Part shown: positions 17,177 to 26,270 of the stretch, piece by piece
Layout of the letters: each line of letters starts with the position of its first letter
How positions within the stretch are numbered: the stretch's first letter is position 1
From: Sphaerisporangium fuscum
GTDB taxonomy: Bacteria > Actinomycetota > Actinomycetes > Streptosporangiales > Streptosporangiaceae
DNA length: 64,000 bases
NCBI RefSeq assembly: GCF_018531465.1
Contig: NZ_JAHDTF010000025.1
Location: 124,001-188,000 of the forward strand
Direction: 5' to 3'
Program-made: the position numbers and the translations under genes
The notes under the pieces: model-generated
Seen by the model: the letters and a program-made list of their open reading frames with translations, nothing else
Told to the model about the DNA's origin: nothing
Databases searched by the model: none

Positions 17177-17575
17177 CGCCCTCCCCACTAATCCGGCCTC
17201 ACTCATTGGCCCCCCACTAACCTGACCTCGCTCCCCGGCCTTCCGTATTGCTCCAGCCGCACTCATCGGCTTCCGCTGACCCGGCCTCACTCACCAGCCT
17301 TCCGTATTGCTCCGGACGCAGTCACCTGCCTTCCGCATTGGCCCGGCTCTACTCATCTGCCATTGCCCCAGCCTCACCCATCCACCCTCCGCACTGACCC
17401 CGCCTTCTCACTACGCCATTGACCCGGCCTCACCCACCCGCCCTCCACACTGACCCGGCCTTCTCACTACGCCATTGACCCGGCCTCACCCACCCGCCCT
17501 CCACACTGACCCGGCCTTACTCACCCGCCCTCCACACTTGACCCGGCCTCGCTTGTCCGTTAGCGCCGCTGAGTG
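17177..17575. repeat. 28-32-bp pyrimidine-rich tandem array
   Basis: The stretch consists of degenerate units like TGACCCGGCCTCACCCACC and CGCCCTCCACAC. A higher-order unit beginning GCCATTGACCCGG recurs at 17415 and 17471 (period 56). The plus strand is almost entirely pyrimidine plus scattered A. The array lies between the converging zinc-ribbon and comEC genes, and no gene is supported here. Confidence 0.8.
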
Positions 17576-17762
17576 CAAGGGATGCAGCAGTCATGGCAGT
17601 TGGAGCGCCCCGCCAGGCGACCCGGCTGGGATCTCCCGGGGGGATCAGGCGCCAGCACCTCCACCGCCATACGGTCACCGGTGCGTCGTCGTCCAGTGAG
17701 AGGGCCGCGGTACTCCTTGGAGCGACCGTGATGAGCAGAGGGCTGGAGGTCGGCGGGCTTGG

Positions 17763-20414
17763 TCAAGGGCCCCGAGGAACCACGGCCAGATGATCGCGGT
17801 CGGAGATGACGGCCAGGTCGCCCTGCTGGTCGGTGCGGTAGATGCGCATGCCGAAGGCGTGCAGACGGCTCAGCGTCAGGGGGGCGGGGTGGCCGTAGTC
17901 GTTGTCCGCGCCGACGCTGATCAGTGCCGCCCTCGCCCCCATGCTGGCGAGAAACTCCGGATCCTGGCGGGCCGATCCGTGATGCGGAACCTTGAGGATG
18001 TCGGCTTTCGGCAGGCCTCGTCGCAGCAACTCCGCCTGGGCCTCGATCTCCACGTCGCCGCACAGCAACGCGGAACCAGCCGCCCACCTCGCGTGGATCA
18101 CGATGCTGGCGTTGTTCGCCATCGATCCCTCCCCCGGCCCGGCCGCGATCGCCTCCGCCGCCGGGCCGAGGACCGTCAGCGACACCGACCCCAGCTTCCA
18201 CGCCATCCCCGGCGAGGCCACCCATTCCGGCACATGCCGTCGACTGAGGTCGGCGCTGACCCGTACACTCTCCTCCTCTGGTTGGTGACCAGGGCTCACC
18301 ACCACGGCCCCCACGGACCTGTCGCGGAACACACCGTCGAGGCCTCCGACATGGTCGAGATGCGGATGGGTCAGGACAAGCAAGGGCACCTGTTTCACAC
18401 CGAGTGCACGCAGGCACCGGTCCATCGCCACAGGATCGGGCCCGGTGTCGATCACGATCGCCTGCGCGCCTCCGGCTGACAGGACGAGGCCGTCGCCCTG
18501 CCCGACGTCGCAGGAGACCATGAGCCATCCCGGTGGAGGCCAGGACGCCACGGCCGGTCGCACGACGAAGACGGCGATCATCAGGCCGGCGGCGACGGCG
18601 CACACGATCAACCGCCATGCGGCGCGCCGCAGGAGCACCAAGGCGACCGCGGCGGTGATCGCGAGCAGCAGCAATCCGACGGGGCCTCCGGGCCACGGCA
18701 GCACGGCCGAGGGCAGGCCTGCCGCCTGGTGCGCGACCGAGATGATCCAGCCGACGGCGTACCCTGCCGGGCGGACGATCCACCGTGCGACCTCCATGTT
18801 GACGGGCGCCACGACCGCCGCCGCGAAGCCGAGAACGGTCGCGGGTGCGACAGCCGGGCCTGCGAGGAGGTTCGCGGGGATCGCGACGAGCTCCAGCTGT
18901 CCCGAGATGAGCACGAGCAGAGGCGTCACCGCCGCCTGGGCGGCGCAGGGCACCGCTATGGCCTCGGCGGACCAGCGAGGCATGCGGACGGCCATGCGGT
19001 CTCGCCAACGAGGTGCGAGCTTCAGGATGCCACCCGTGGCGAAGACCGACAGGGCGAAGCCGTACTCACGGGCGAGGGCCGGGTCGAACAGGATCAGTCC
19101 CAGCACCGTCGCCGACAGGGCGGCGATGCCGTCCCGCGGACGCCCGGAACCTAGCGCCACCGCGGTCACCACTCCCATCACCAGCGCACGAAGCACGCTG
19201 GGCGACGGCCGGGCGACGACGGTGAAGGCGAGCATCGCGGCTATCGCCAGCGCGGCCCGCAGCGCCAGTGGCAGCCCGGCGACTCGCGCCACCGCGATGA
19301 CCGTTCCGGCGATCACGGCGAGGTTCGCTCCTGATACCGCGGTCAGGTGACTCAGACCGGCCGTCTTGAGCTCGTGTCTGACCTGCTCGTCCATCAGCGA
19401 GACGTCGCCGACAACCAGCCCCGGCAGAAGCCCGCGCTCGGCCGGTGTGAGAACCGCGGCCGCCTGTCGTAGGCCTGCGCGCAGGGTGGCCGCCATCTGC
19501 TGCGGTGGGGACGGGCCGTTCAGCACGAACGGCGACTCCTTGATCACGAGGGTCGCGGCCGTGAGCTCCCCGGGGTCCGCCGGGACGAGCCTGCCTTTTG
19601 CCCGTATCCGCTGGCTGGGCAGGAGCGACGCCCACTCGGCCCCCTGGGCGAAGACCACTACAGGTACGGCGGTCGTGAACCGCGATCCGGACGTCTCCAC
19701 GAGCACGAGGTCGCCCTCGACGACGACCCTGTCGTGTCGGACCAGTCCACGATTCCCCTTCAGGACCCGTGGATCGTCCGTGACGGTGATCTCCACCGTG
19801 ACCGTCGCCCGCTTGGCCGCCAGCGCCGGGACCGGCCCGGACGTGATCGCGTGAACCCGGAACGCCACGCAACCGGCTACCGCCGCGACACACCCCAACA
19901 CCCCGAAAGCCGTGGTCCGCCCCCATTCCTCCCACCACGTGGCCAGGCCACTCCCCCTCATCCCACCCCGCCCGACGACACCCCGACGGCCGGCTTTTGC
20001 CTCACCGACCGCCCCACGCCCGCTCGCACCCTGCCCGACGACACCGCCACCGCCGGCACTTGCCTCACCCGCCGCCCCAACCCCCCTCGTCCCACCCCAC
20101 CCGACGACACCCCCACCGCCGGCACTTGCTTCACTGGGCGGCCCTACCAGTGGAGAACCGCGGGCTCCTCCATCAACCGCTCCCCGTGCCGGGCGACCGT
20201 CTCCGCGGAACTTTCGCGTGGCGTACAGGGCCGTCATGCCGGACAAGGCCGTAAAAGCGACGATCAGATCGGTGTGGACGGAGCAGCCGAGGAGGACCAG
20301 TGAGGTGACCCATGCCGCCGAGGCGGGCAGCACCAGGCGCATCGAGTGGGCCTGCCCGGCCTCGCTCTCCGTATCCGAGGCGAGGTCGCGAACTGTCACG
20401 GCCGGAGACGTCAT
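17763..20414 (-). CDS. comEC: ComEC/Rec2 competence-type DNA channel protein
   Basis: An 883-residue integral membrane protein of the ComEC/Rec2 family, which forms the inner-membrane channel for single-stranded DNA in competent bacteria. The N-terminal part has membrane helices and an OB-like extracytoplasmic segment (residues about 185-290). The central competence domain is multi-helical (AVSGANLAVIAGTV onward). The C-terminal metallo-beta-lactamase domain has the metal motif LTHPHLDHVGG. An inserted Gly-rich repeat occupies residues 95-157. The start ATG overlaps the comEA stop (ATGA). Whether the host is naturally competent is unknown; many actinomycetes keep these genes without known transformation. 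Confidence 0.93.
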   Translation of the reverse strand: MTSPAVTVRDLASDTESEAGQAHSMRLVLPASAAWVTSLVLLGCSVHTDLIVAFTALSGMTALYATRKFRGDGRPARGAVDGGARGSPLVGPPSEASAGGGGVVGWGGTRGVGAAGEASAGGGGVVGQGASGRGAVGEAKAGRRGVVGRGGMRGSGLATWWEEWGRTTAFGVLGCVAAVAGCVAFRVHAITSGPVPALAAKRATVTVEITVTDDPRVLKGNRGLVRHDRVVVEGDLVLVETSGSRFTTAVPVVVFAQGAEWASLLPSQRIRAKGRLVPADPGELTAATLVIKESPFVLNGPSPPQQMAATLRAGLRQAAAVLTPAERGLLPGLVVGDVSLMDEQVRHELKTAGLSHLTAVSGANLAVIAGTVIAVARVAGLPLALRAALAIAAMLAFTVVARPSPSVLRALVMGVVTAVALGSGRPRDGIAALSATVLGLILFDPALAREYGFALSVFATGGILKLAPRWRDRMAVRMPRWSAEAIAVPCAAQAAVTPLLVLISGQLELVAIPANLLAGPAVAPATVLGFAAAVVAPVNMEVARWIVRPAGYAVGWIISVAHQAAGLPSAVLPWPGGPVGLLLLAITAAVALVLLRRAAWRLIVCAVAAGLMIAVFVVRPAVASWPPPGWLMVSCDVGQGDGLVLSAGGAQAIVIDTGPDPVAMDRCLRALGVKQVPLLVLTHPHLDHVGGLDGVFRDRSVGAVVVSPGHQPEEESVRVSADLSRRHVPEWVASPGMAWKLGSVSLTVLGPAAEAIAAGPGEGSMANNASIVIHARWAAGSALLCGDVEIEAQAELLRRGLPKADILKVPHHGSARQDPEFLASMGARAALISVGADNDYGHPAPLTLSRLHAFGMRIYRTDQQGDLAVISDRDHLAVVPRGP
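19944..20132 (-). repeat. Intragenic repeat inside comEC
   Basis: Three tandem copies of a 21-22-residue unit begin at residues 95, 117 and 138 of ComEC. The first two start EASAGGGGVVG and the third EAKAGRRGVVG. The unit length is in frame, so the array only lengthens a cytoplasmic or loop linker between the first helices and the rest of the protein. Confidence 0.85.
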
Positions 20415-21610
20415 ACGCGGACCTTGTCGCGCAGCTCGGCGAATTTCCGGTCGCCGATGCCGCTGACCTGGCGGAGCTGGTCGACGCTCCGGAAACCGGC
20501 GTGGAGCTGGCGGAACTCGACGATGCGGCGAGCGAGGACCTCACCGACGCCGGGTAGCGTCTCCAACTCGGTGGGGCTCGCGGCATTCAGGTCGAGCACG
20601 GGAGCGGGGCCGGACACGGGATCGGACAGCGGGACAGCAGCCGGACCGGACACCGCAGGAGCGCCGACGACGATCTGCTCACCGTCGGTCAGCCTCCGGG
20701 CGAGGTTGAGCCCGCCGATGCCGGCCCCCGCGCGCACCCCTCCCGCCGCCGTCACGGCGTCGGCCACGCGGGCCCCGGCGGGCAGGGTGACCAGCCCAGG
20801 TTTGCGGACCTTTCCGGTGACATGCACGATGACCAGCGCGCCGGAGCTTCCCGGCGCCGGCCGGCCCAGCCGGTCGGCCGGCGTGGTGATGGCGGAGGCC
20901 ACAGGTGCAGACCCGGCGAGAGGGAAGCCTGCGGGCGGAGCCCCCGGGAGGCCGGCACCGGCGGCCCGGACACCGGCGACCGAGGAGGCCTCGTCAGGCC
21001 CGGCACCCGCCACGGAAGAGGCCCCAGCAGGCCCGGCACCCGCCGCGGAGGCCCCGCCGGCCCGGGATCCCGGTGTGAAGGGCGCCTCCGCGGACGCGCC
21101 CATGGGAAGCGGCGGCCCGAGAGGCTCGGCGGACGGCCTGGACCGCCACGCGTAGAAACCACCGACCACGACCGCCAGGAGCCCGAGCACCAGCAAGACG
21201 CGCACCCCCGGACGTCCCAGGTCGAGCGGGGCGGCGTGGCCGGTCAGCATGTCTCCCAGCCGGACGCGCAGGGAGCGACGGGGCAGCGGCTGTGACCGGG
21301 CCAGCCCCGCCGGGGCGAGATCCTCTTCCGAGGCCTCGGTGCTCCACTGCGGGTCGGACTTCCCTTGGTCGGCCCTGACCATTTCGTCGCCTCCTTGACT
21401 CGCGCCTTCGGCTGGTCGTGCGGACGAGCGTGGAGGCGCGGGCATGAGGCCTCGCAGCGGCGTCGGGGCTTCGGCGAGAGCGAGGGCGCCGCGAAGCTCG
21501 TCCACGTGGACGCCGACGCGGCGGGTCTCCCTGGCCGCGCCCAGAGGCCGCAGGGCATGGAGCCGGGAGGCGCCGATCTCGCTCTCGGTGGCCCTGTCCG
21601 CTGTTCGCAC
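20411..21610 (-). CDS. comEA: ComEA-like DNA-binding membrane protein
   Basis: A 399-residue protein with an unusually long cytoplasmic N-terminus (about 135 residues), one membrane helix (VLLVLGLLAVVVGGFYAW), a Gly/Ala/Pro/Ser-rich linker with GASSVAGAG-type repeats, an SLBB-like domain (VHVTGKVRKPGLVTLPAGAR), and a C-terminal helix-hairpin-helix pair (LDLNAASPTELETLPGVGEV then VSGIGDRKFAELRDKV). It should capture double-stranded DNA outside the membrane and pass it to ComEC, encoded immediately downstream with a 4-base overlap. GTG 21610 is the annotated start; a later start is possible because the N-terminus is not conserved. Confidence 0.9.
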   Translation of the reverse strand: MRTADRATESEIGASRLHALRPLGAARETRRVGVHVDELRGALALAEAPTPLRGLMPAPPRSSARPAEGASQGGDEMVRADQGKSDPQWSTEASEEDLAPAGLARSQPLPRRSLRVRLGDMLTGHAAPLDLGRPGVRVLLVLGLLAVVVGGFYAWRSRPSAEPLGPPLPMGASAEAPFTPGSRAGGASAAGAGPAGASSVAGAGPDEASSVAGVRAAGAGLPGAPPAGFPLAGSAPVASAITTPADRLGRPAPGSSGALVIVHVTGKVRKPGLVTLPAGARVADAVTAAGGVRAGAGIGGLNLARRLTDGEQIVVGAPAVSGPAAVPLSDPVSGPAPVLDLNAASPTELETLPGVGEVLARRIVEFRQLHAGFRSVDQLRQVSGIGDRKFAELRDKVRV

Positions 21611-21662
21611 GGGAGCGACGTTAGGGGGCCGGAGACCGCCGATCAGCGACCGAACGCCGCTC

Positions 21663-21671
21663 TGTGGATAA
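21663..21671 (-). promoter_or_regulatory. DnaA-box-like nonamer upstream of comEA
   Basis: The minus strand reads TTATCCACA, an exact match to the DnaA-box consensus, 52 bases upstream of the comEA start. The same nonamer in the same context (CGGGTTATCCACAG) occurs upstream of the TPR gene at 44653. It could bind DnaA or be part of a shared promoter element. Confidence 0.5.
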
Positions 21672-21689
21672 CCCGACAGGAGGACCGGC

Positions 21690-21968
21690 GGGGCCGTGCG
21701 CGGCAGTACGGGGAGGAAGTTCAGCGCCCTGCCGGTACAGCCACCCCGCGAGTGACCAAAGGGCCGTTCACGGCAGTACGGGTAGAGAGTTCAGCACCCT
21801 CCCGGTACAACCACCCCGCGAGCGACCAGGAAGCCCTCCACGACAGAACAGGTAGAGAGTTCAGCACCCTCCCGGTACAACCACCCCGCGAGCGACCAGG
21901 AAGCCCTCCACGACAGAACAGGTAGAGAGTTCAGCACCCTGCCAGTACAGCCACCCCGCGAGTGACCA
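21690..21968. repeat. 70-bp tandem repeat, about four copies
   Basis: GTTCAGC recurs at 21719, 21789, 21859 and 21929, an exact 70-base period. Copies share CCACCCCGCGAG and GTACAACCACC-like blocks, and the two central copies are essentially identical. The period is not divisible by three, so the minus-strand open frames across it rotate through the unit and are not genes. Confidence 0.92.
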
Positions 21969-22182
21969 GGGGCAGTCTCTGTTTCGGCCAGGCCCCCGCA
22001 TCGGGTCACCGCGAAGGCCTCGGTGGACGCGAGAGTGACCCGGCCGGACGGCCAAACGTTTGGCCTTCGGTCCCGGGCAGCAGCCGCGGAGTCCGCAGCG
22101 CTCCTGGCGCACTCCGGCAGCGGGAACAATCACGATCTCCGGCCGCTCACGTTGATGGTCGCCGGGTCCGGTCAGGCGAGGA

Positions 22183-23052
22183 TCAGGTGCCGGGAGAGGA
22201 GGCGCCCAGAGATGGGGTGAGGGTGATGCCGAGCATGCCGGGGCCGACGTGGACGCCGACGACCGGGCCGACCTCGACCACGCGAAGCCTCTCCAGGTGA
22301 GGGATCCGTCGGCGGAGGTGGTCGGCGAGGGTGTGGGCCCGTGCGGCTGCCACGAGATGGTGTACGGCCACGTCGACCGGCCGCTCGCCCGCCGCCCGTA
22401 CCGCGAGATCCTCCAGCCTCGCGATGGCGCGACCGGTCGTGCGGACCTTCTCGAGGGGGGCGATCACCCCGTCGGTGATGTGCAGCAGCGGTTTGATCGC
22501 GAGGGCGGAGCCGAGGAGGGTGGCGGCGGCTCCGAGCCGCCCTCCCCGGCGCAGGTGCTCCAGGGTGTCCACGTAGAAAAAGCTCTTGGTGGCCTCCGCA
22601 CAGGCTCGCGCGGCGGCCGCGACGTCCGTGCGGGTTCCGCCGCGACGAGCCGCCTCGGCGGCCGCGAGCACCGGAAATCCCAACCCCATCGCGAGCGACC
22701 CGCTGTCGACCACCTCGACGGGGATCATCGCGTCCCTGGCGGCCATCCGCGCCGAGTCGACCGTGCCCGACATCGCTCCGGACAGGTGTACCGAGACGAC
22801 GCCGACGGCGCCTCTGGCCGCGGCGAGTTCGTACGCGTCGGCGAAGCGTTGCGGAGCCGGCCGGGAGGTGGACACCGGCGACCACTCGCGCAGGGCCGTG
22901 GCGACGCCTTCCGCGTCGATCTGCACGACGTCGTCCAGAGTACGTCCGCCCACGACGACCTGAAGAGGGATGACGATGACGCCGAGCCGCTCGGTCTCCT
23001 CGGGATCGAGGTAGGCGGTGGAGTCGGTGACCACGGCGACCGGTTGCGACAT
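22183..23052 (-). CDS. DegV family fatty-acid-binding protein
   Basis: A 289-residue DegV/FakB-type protein that binds a fatty acid in a cleft between two domains. The start PVAVVTDSTAYLDPEE, VVSVHLSGAMSGTVDSAR, the family signature VDTLEHLRRGGRLGAAATLL and the C-terminal VGVHVGPGMLGI are all present. In Firmicutes, FakB hands fatty acids to the FakA kinase; no fakA is in this window. The DegV gene beside comEA-comEC-holA is a common actinobacterial arrangement. Confidence 0.92.
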   Translation of the reverse strand: MSQPVAVVTDSTAYLDPEETERLGVIVIPLQVVVGGRTLDDVVQIDAEGVATALREWSPVSTSRPAPQRFADAYELAAARGAVGVVSVHLSGAMSGTVDSARMAARDAMIPVEVVDSGSLAMGLGFPVLAAAEAARRGGTRTDVAAAARACAEATKSFFYVDTLEHLRRGGRLGAAATLLGSALAIKPLLHITDGVIAPLEKVRTTGRAIARLEDLAVRAAGERPVDVAVHHLVAAARAHTLADHLRRRIPHLERLRVVEVGPVVGVHVGPGMLGITLTPSLGASSPGT

Positions 23053-23579
23053 GTCCGAAGGCTACCCGCCAGATCGCCCTTCCGCCCGGCGTGAATCAGG
23101 TCTCCCACGAGGCACGACACGGGGTGGACATCGGTCGAACACGACACCGCATTCGCCCTGCCGCGGAGAGGGCCGTACCGCCCCCAGAGGCCGGGCAGGC
23201 CCGCGGGGAGGCACCTGGCCGCCGTGGCGCCAACCGAGCGTGCCACCAGGCCGCGGGAACACCGGACGCGGGCACGCTGACGCGGGAACACCGACACCGG
23301 ACGCGGGCACGCCGGACACGGGAACACTGAACGCCGGACGCGGAAACACCGGACACAGACACACTGGCATCGGACCCGGGCACGCCGGACACAGACACAC
23401 TGAACGCCGACCGCGGGCACCGGACACGGGCCCGCTGACACCGGACGCGGGAACACCGGACACGGGAACACTGAACGCCGGACGCGGAAACACCGGACAC
23501 AGACACACTGGCATCGGACGCGGGAACGCAGGCGCCGGGGAGTCGGACAGCCGGCTGTGGCCCTCCCGTGACGCGGGTC
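23053..23579. other. degV-hutI intergenic region
   Basis: A 527-base gap downstream of hutI and upstream of degV. About 280 bases (23260-23540) are minisatellite; the rest should contain the degV promoter but no element is clear enough to call. Confidence 0.5.
23260..23540. repeat. Minisatellite of 17-18-bp units with a 144-bp higher-order period
   Basis: Units such as CACCGGACACGGGAACAC, GCCGGACGCGGAAACAC and CGGACACAGACACACTG alternate. A composite block beginning ACGCCGGACGCGG appears at 23331 and again, nearly identical, at 23475. The array lies just downstream of the hutI stop and upstream of degV. Confidence 0.88.
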
Positions 23580-24788
23580 TTACTGGACGGGGACGCCGCC
23601 GCGCCAGACGCGGCGGGGCTTGAGGCCGAAGCCCCAGGCGAAGGCGCCCTCGTGGTCGGCGTCCCACTGGACGATGTCGGCGAGGCGACCGGGAGTGAGT
23701 ACGCCGCGGTCGGGCGCGCCGAGGACGGTGGCTCCGCCGAGCGTGGCGGCCCGCAGGGCGTCGCCCACGCTGATGCCGAACGCCGCCACGGCCAGGCTGA
23801 TCACCAGCGACATGGAGGTGATGCCGCAGTGGCCGGGGTTGTGGTCGCTGCCGAGCGCGACCGTGACTCCCTGGGCGAGCATGCGCCGCACGGGAGGGAG
23901 GCTGCCCTGCTGGAGGGCGGTGCTCGGGCAGACGACGGCGGGCACGCCGTACCTGGCGAGGAGCGCGATGTCCTCGTCGGTGGTGTTGTGGAGCAGGTCG
24001 GCCGACGCGCAACCGAGCTCGGCGGCGAGCTGGACCGCCCCGCGCCGCTTGTGGGCGCCGGCGTGGATGCGCGGGAGCAGGCCGACGTTGCGGCCGGAGG
24101 CGAGAACCCAGCGGGCCTCGTCGGTGGTGAAGTGACCGTCGTCGCAGTAGACGTCGACGCTGTCGGCGCCGGCCGCCGCGGCGTCGGCGCACCAGGAGCC
24201 GACCGCCTCGACGTAGTCGCGCTGGCGGCCGAAGTACTCCGGCGGCACGACGTGGGCGGCGAGGAACGTGACGTGCACCCGCGGCATCATCGGCTCTTTC
24301 TCGAGCTCGCGCAGCAGGCGGACGTCGGCCAGCTCGCCGTCGCGGGTGAGGTGGTAGCCGGTCTTGGCCTCGACGGTCGTGGTGCCGTTGAGCACCCAGT
24401 CGCGCAGGCGCTCGCGGACGCCGTTGCACAACGTCCACGGGTCGGTGCCGCGCGTCACGGTGACGGAGGAGCCGATGCCGCCGCCCGCCGCGGTGATCGC
24501 GCTCGGTGTGGAGCCGCCGGAGCGCATGGCGAGCTCGGCGTAGCGGTTGCCGGCGTACACCGGGTGGGTGTGCGCGTCGATCAGGCCCGGCGTGACGAGC
24601 GCGCCGCCGAGGTTCTCGACGTGGTCGACGTCGACGATGTCGTCGACGACCCCGGGCACGCTCTGCGGGAGGTCGGCGGCGCGGCCGACCCACGCGATGC
24701 GGTCGTTGTGGACCAGGATCGCGGCGTTGCTGCAGACATCGTTGCCGGTCCAGAGCCGGCCGATGTTCGTGAGAAGACGCACCGTCAT
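23580..24788 (-). CDS. hutI: Imidazolonepropionase
   Basis: A 402-residue amidohydrolase that converts 4-imidazolone-5-propanoate to N-formimidoyl-L-glutamate, the third step of histidine degradation. The metal motif DAHTHPVYAGNR, the segment TTTVEAKTGYHL, LPRIHAGAH, VVCPSTALQQGS and the final metal Asp in GSDHNPGHCG are diagnostic. No hutH or hutU is in the window, so it is either an isolated hut gene or the end of a dispersed pathway. The start is ATG 24788. Confidence 0.93.
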   Translation of the reverse strand: MTVRLLTNIGRLWTGNDVCSNAAILVHNDRIAWVGRAADLPQSVPGVVDDIVDVDHVENLGGALVTPGLIDAHTHPVYAGNRYAELAMRSGGSTPSAITAAGGGIGSSVTVTRGTDPWTLCNGVRERLRDWVLNGTTTVEAKTGYHLTRDGELADVRLLRELEKEPMMPRVHVTFLAAHVVPPEYFGRQRDYVEAVGSWCADAAAAGADSVDVYCDDGHFTTDEARWVLASGRNVGLLPRIHAGAHKRRGAVQLAAELGCASADLLHNTTDEDIALLARYGVPAVVCPSTALQQGSLPPVRRMLAQGVTVALGSDHNPGHCGITSMSLVISLAVAAFGISVGDALRAATLGGATVLGAPDRGVLTPGRLADIVQWDADHEGAFAWGFGLKPRRVWRGGVPVQ

Positions 24789-25406
24789 GGCATCACCACC
24801 CGGCCACCGGCCGTCAGGACTCCCGGGAACGCCGAACAGGCCCGGTGGGGGCCGGGCGCCACGCCCGCCGGGTCCGCTCCGTTTCCGGACGTCATTGGGG
24901 GGTCTCCTGATCTCATCCGCACGTCAGGTGCGATGACGGTACCGCCCGGATCTTGGCCAGGCGATTTCAGTTCAGTTACGTTATTTCACAGGTCGGCTCG
25001 CTGTACAGGGTTATCGGGGAAAAGGCCTGCTCTTCCCCCCTGTGCGGCGTCGGGGACCCCATGCACCCCGGCATGTCGGAATCTGCCCCGAGGTCACGCC
25101 GGACGACGAGCGCAGCCTCTGCTGTCACAGCAGTCACACACGTCATCATGCGGAACCAACGCCAGAATGTCCTGTCAGGGTTTCCATATCGTAGCAATAA
25201 TCAAGCCGCGCAGGCCACAGTCGTTTTCCTGGGCATTTGAGCGGTTTCACGGAATTCGAAACCTCTGTGCCATTTGCCCGTTTTATCCCGGAGTGTGACT
25301 TTGCTCCCAGCCGCACCTCAACAGGATGATCTTGATCATACCCAGTGTGGCCTTCGCGGAAGAGCATCATCTGGCTCACTGATTGCGGATCGGCCCGGGA
25401 GCTGTC
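24789..25406. other. Promoter region of hutI and the rsb operon
   Basis: 618 bases between divergent hutI and rsbR, noticeably more AT-rich than the flanks near 25140-25300. It holds an inverted repeat GGTTTC / GAAACC with a 9-base spacer at 25243-25263, about 145 bases upstream of the rsbR start, a candidate operator. Short open frames here show no recognisable protein. Confidence 0.45.
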
Positions 25407-26270
25407 TTGACCGTCCAGGAGAATACCAGCAGGCGCCACGTCACGGAGCTGTTGCGCGCCAACGAAGAGCGCATACTGCAGCGCTGGGTAACGATCTCCA
25501 ATGCCCCTCTGCGCGGACGCGCGTCCGAGACGGAGACCCGCAAAGAGCTCCAGGAGATCTTCCGCGCCTTCCTGCGGTCGCTGGAGGATGCCGAGGCGGG
25601 CACCGAGTTGCGCGGCCTCCTCAGTGAGCTCTCCCGGTCCCGCGCCCGGAAGGGATTCACCCCGAGCGAGACCGCCGTCGCGGTCTTCGGGCTGAAGGAA
25701 GCGGTCTACGAGCTCGTGGAGGCCGACGGCGGCGAGGAGGCCCTGCGCGGCTTCATCTGGCTCTCCCGCACCAGTGACAAGCTCGGCCTTTACACCTTCG
25801 AGGCGTTCACCACGGCACGCGAGAAGATCATCGCCGACCAGGCGGAGCAGTTGCTGGAGTTGTCCACCCCCGTCGTCAAGCTGTGGGAGGGCATCGTCGC
25901 CGTCCCCCTGGTCGGCACGCTCGACTCCGCCCGCACCCAGGTGGTCATGGAGAAGCTGCTCCAGACCCTGGTGGACACCGGCTCGGAGTACGCCGTGATC
26001 GACATCACCGGCGTACCGGCGGTCGACACCCAGGTCGCGCAGCACCTGCTCAAGACCGTCATGGCGGCCCGGCTCATGGGCGCCCAGTGCATCATCTCCG
26101 GGATCCGCCCGCAGATCGCCCACACGATCGTCACCCTCGGCATCGAGTTCGGTGACATCGTCACCAAGGCCACTCTGGCCGACACCCTGGCCTACACCCT
26201 CAAGCAGAGCGGTGTGGAGATCATCGTCGGCAAGAGGACACGCGTGGCCGTCCGCGCGGAGGAATCCTGA
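25407..26270 (+). CDS. rsbR: RsbR-like stressosome scaffold protein
   Basis: A 287-residue RsbR paralogue: a helical N-terminal RsbRD-type sensor (residues 1-145) and a C-terminal STAS domain (about 153-270). Two Thr residues align by context with the RsbT phosphorylation sites of Bacillus RsbRA: Thr171 in VGTLDSARTQ and Thr208 in AVDTQVAQHL. I prefer TTG 25407 (LTVQENTSRR), with GGGAG a few bases upstream, over TTG 25383. RsbR and RsbS form the stressosome that sequesters RsbT until stress. The stop overlaps the rsbS start (TGATG). Confidence 0.85.
   Translation: MTVQENTSRRHVTELLRANEERILQRWVTISNAPLRGRASETETRKELQEIFRAFLRSLEDAEAGTELRGLLSELSRSRARKGFTPSETAVAVFGLKEAVYELVEADGGEEALRGFIWLSRTSDKLGLYTFEAFTTAREKIIADQAEQLLELSTPVVKLWEGIVAVPLVGTLDSARTQVVMEKLLQTLVDTGSEYAVIDITGVPAVDTQVAQHLLKTVMAARLMGAQCIISGIRPQIAHTIVTLGIEFGDIVTKATLADTLAYTLKQSGVEIIVGKRTRVAVRAEES

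Larger units (their letters stand above)
21611..22182. other. comEA-degV intergenic region
   Basis: A 570-base gap upstream of comEA and downstream of degV (both minus strand). It holds a perfect DnaA-box nonamer at 21663-21671 and the 70-bp array at 21690-21968, both listed separately. The rest (21969-22182) shows no supported gene. Confidence 0.55.

Noticed and set aside
17560..19008. 482-codon minus-strand frame overlapping comEC
   Set aside because: Out-of-frame shadow of comEC, which has the intact metallo-beta-lactamase motif in its own frame.
21791..22133. Two overlapping minus-strand ORFs with repeated GVVVPGGC-like ends
   Set aside because: They read a 70-bp tandem array in rotating frames; not genes.
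24976..25197. 73-residue minus-strand ORF upstream of rsbR
   Set aside because: No recognisable motif or ribosome site; lies in a promoter region.
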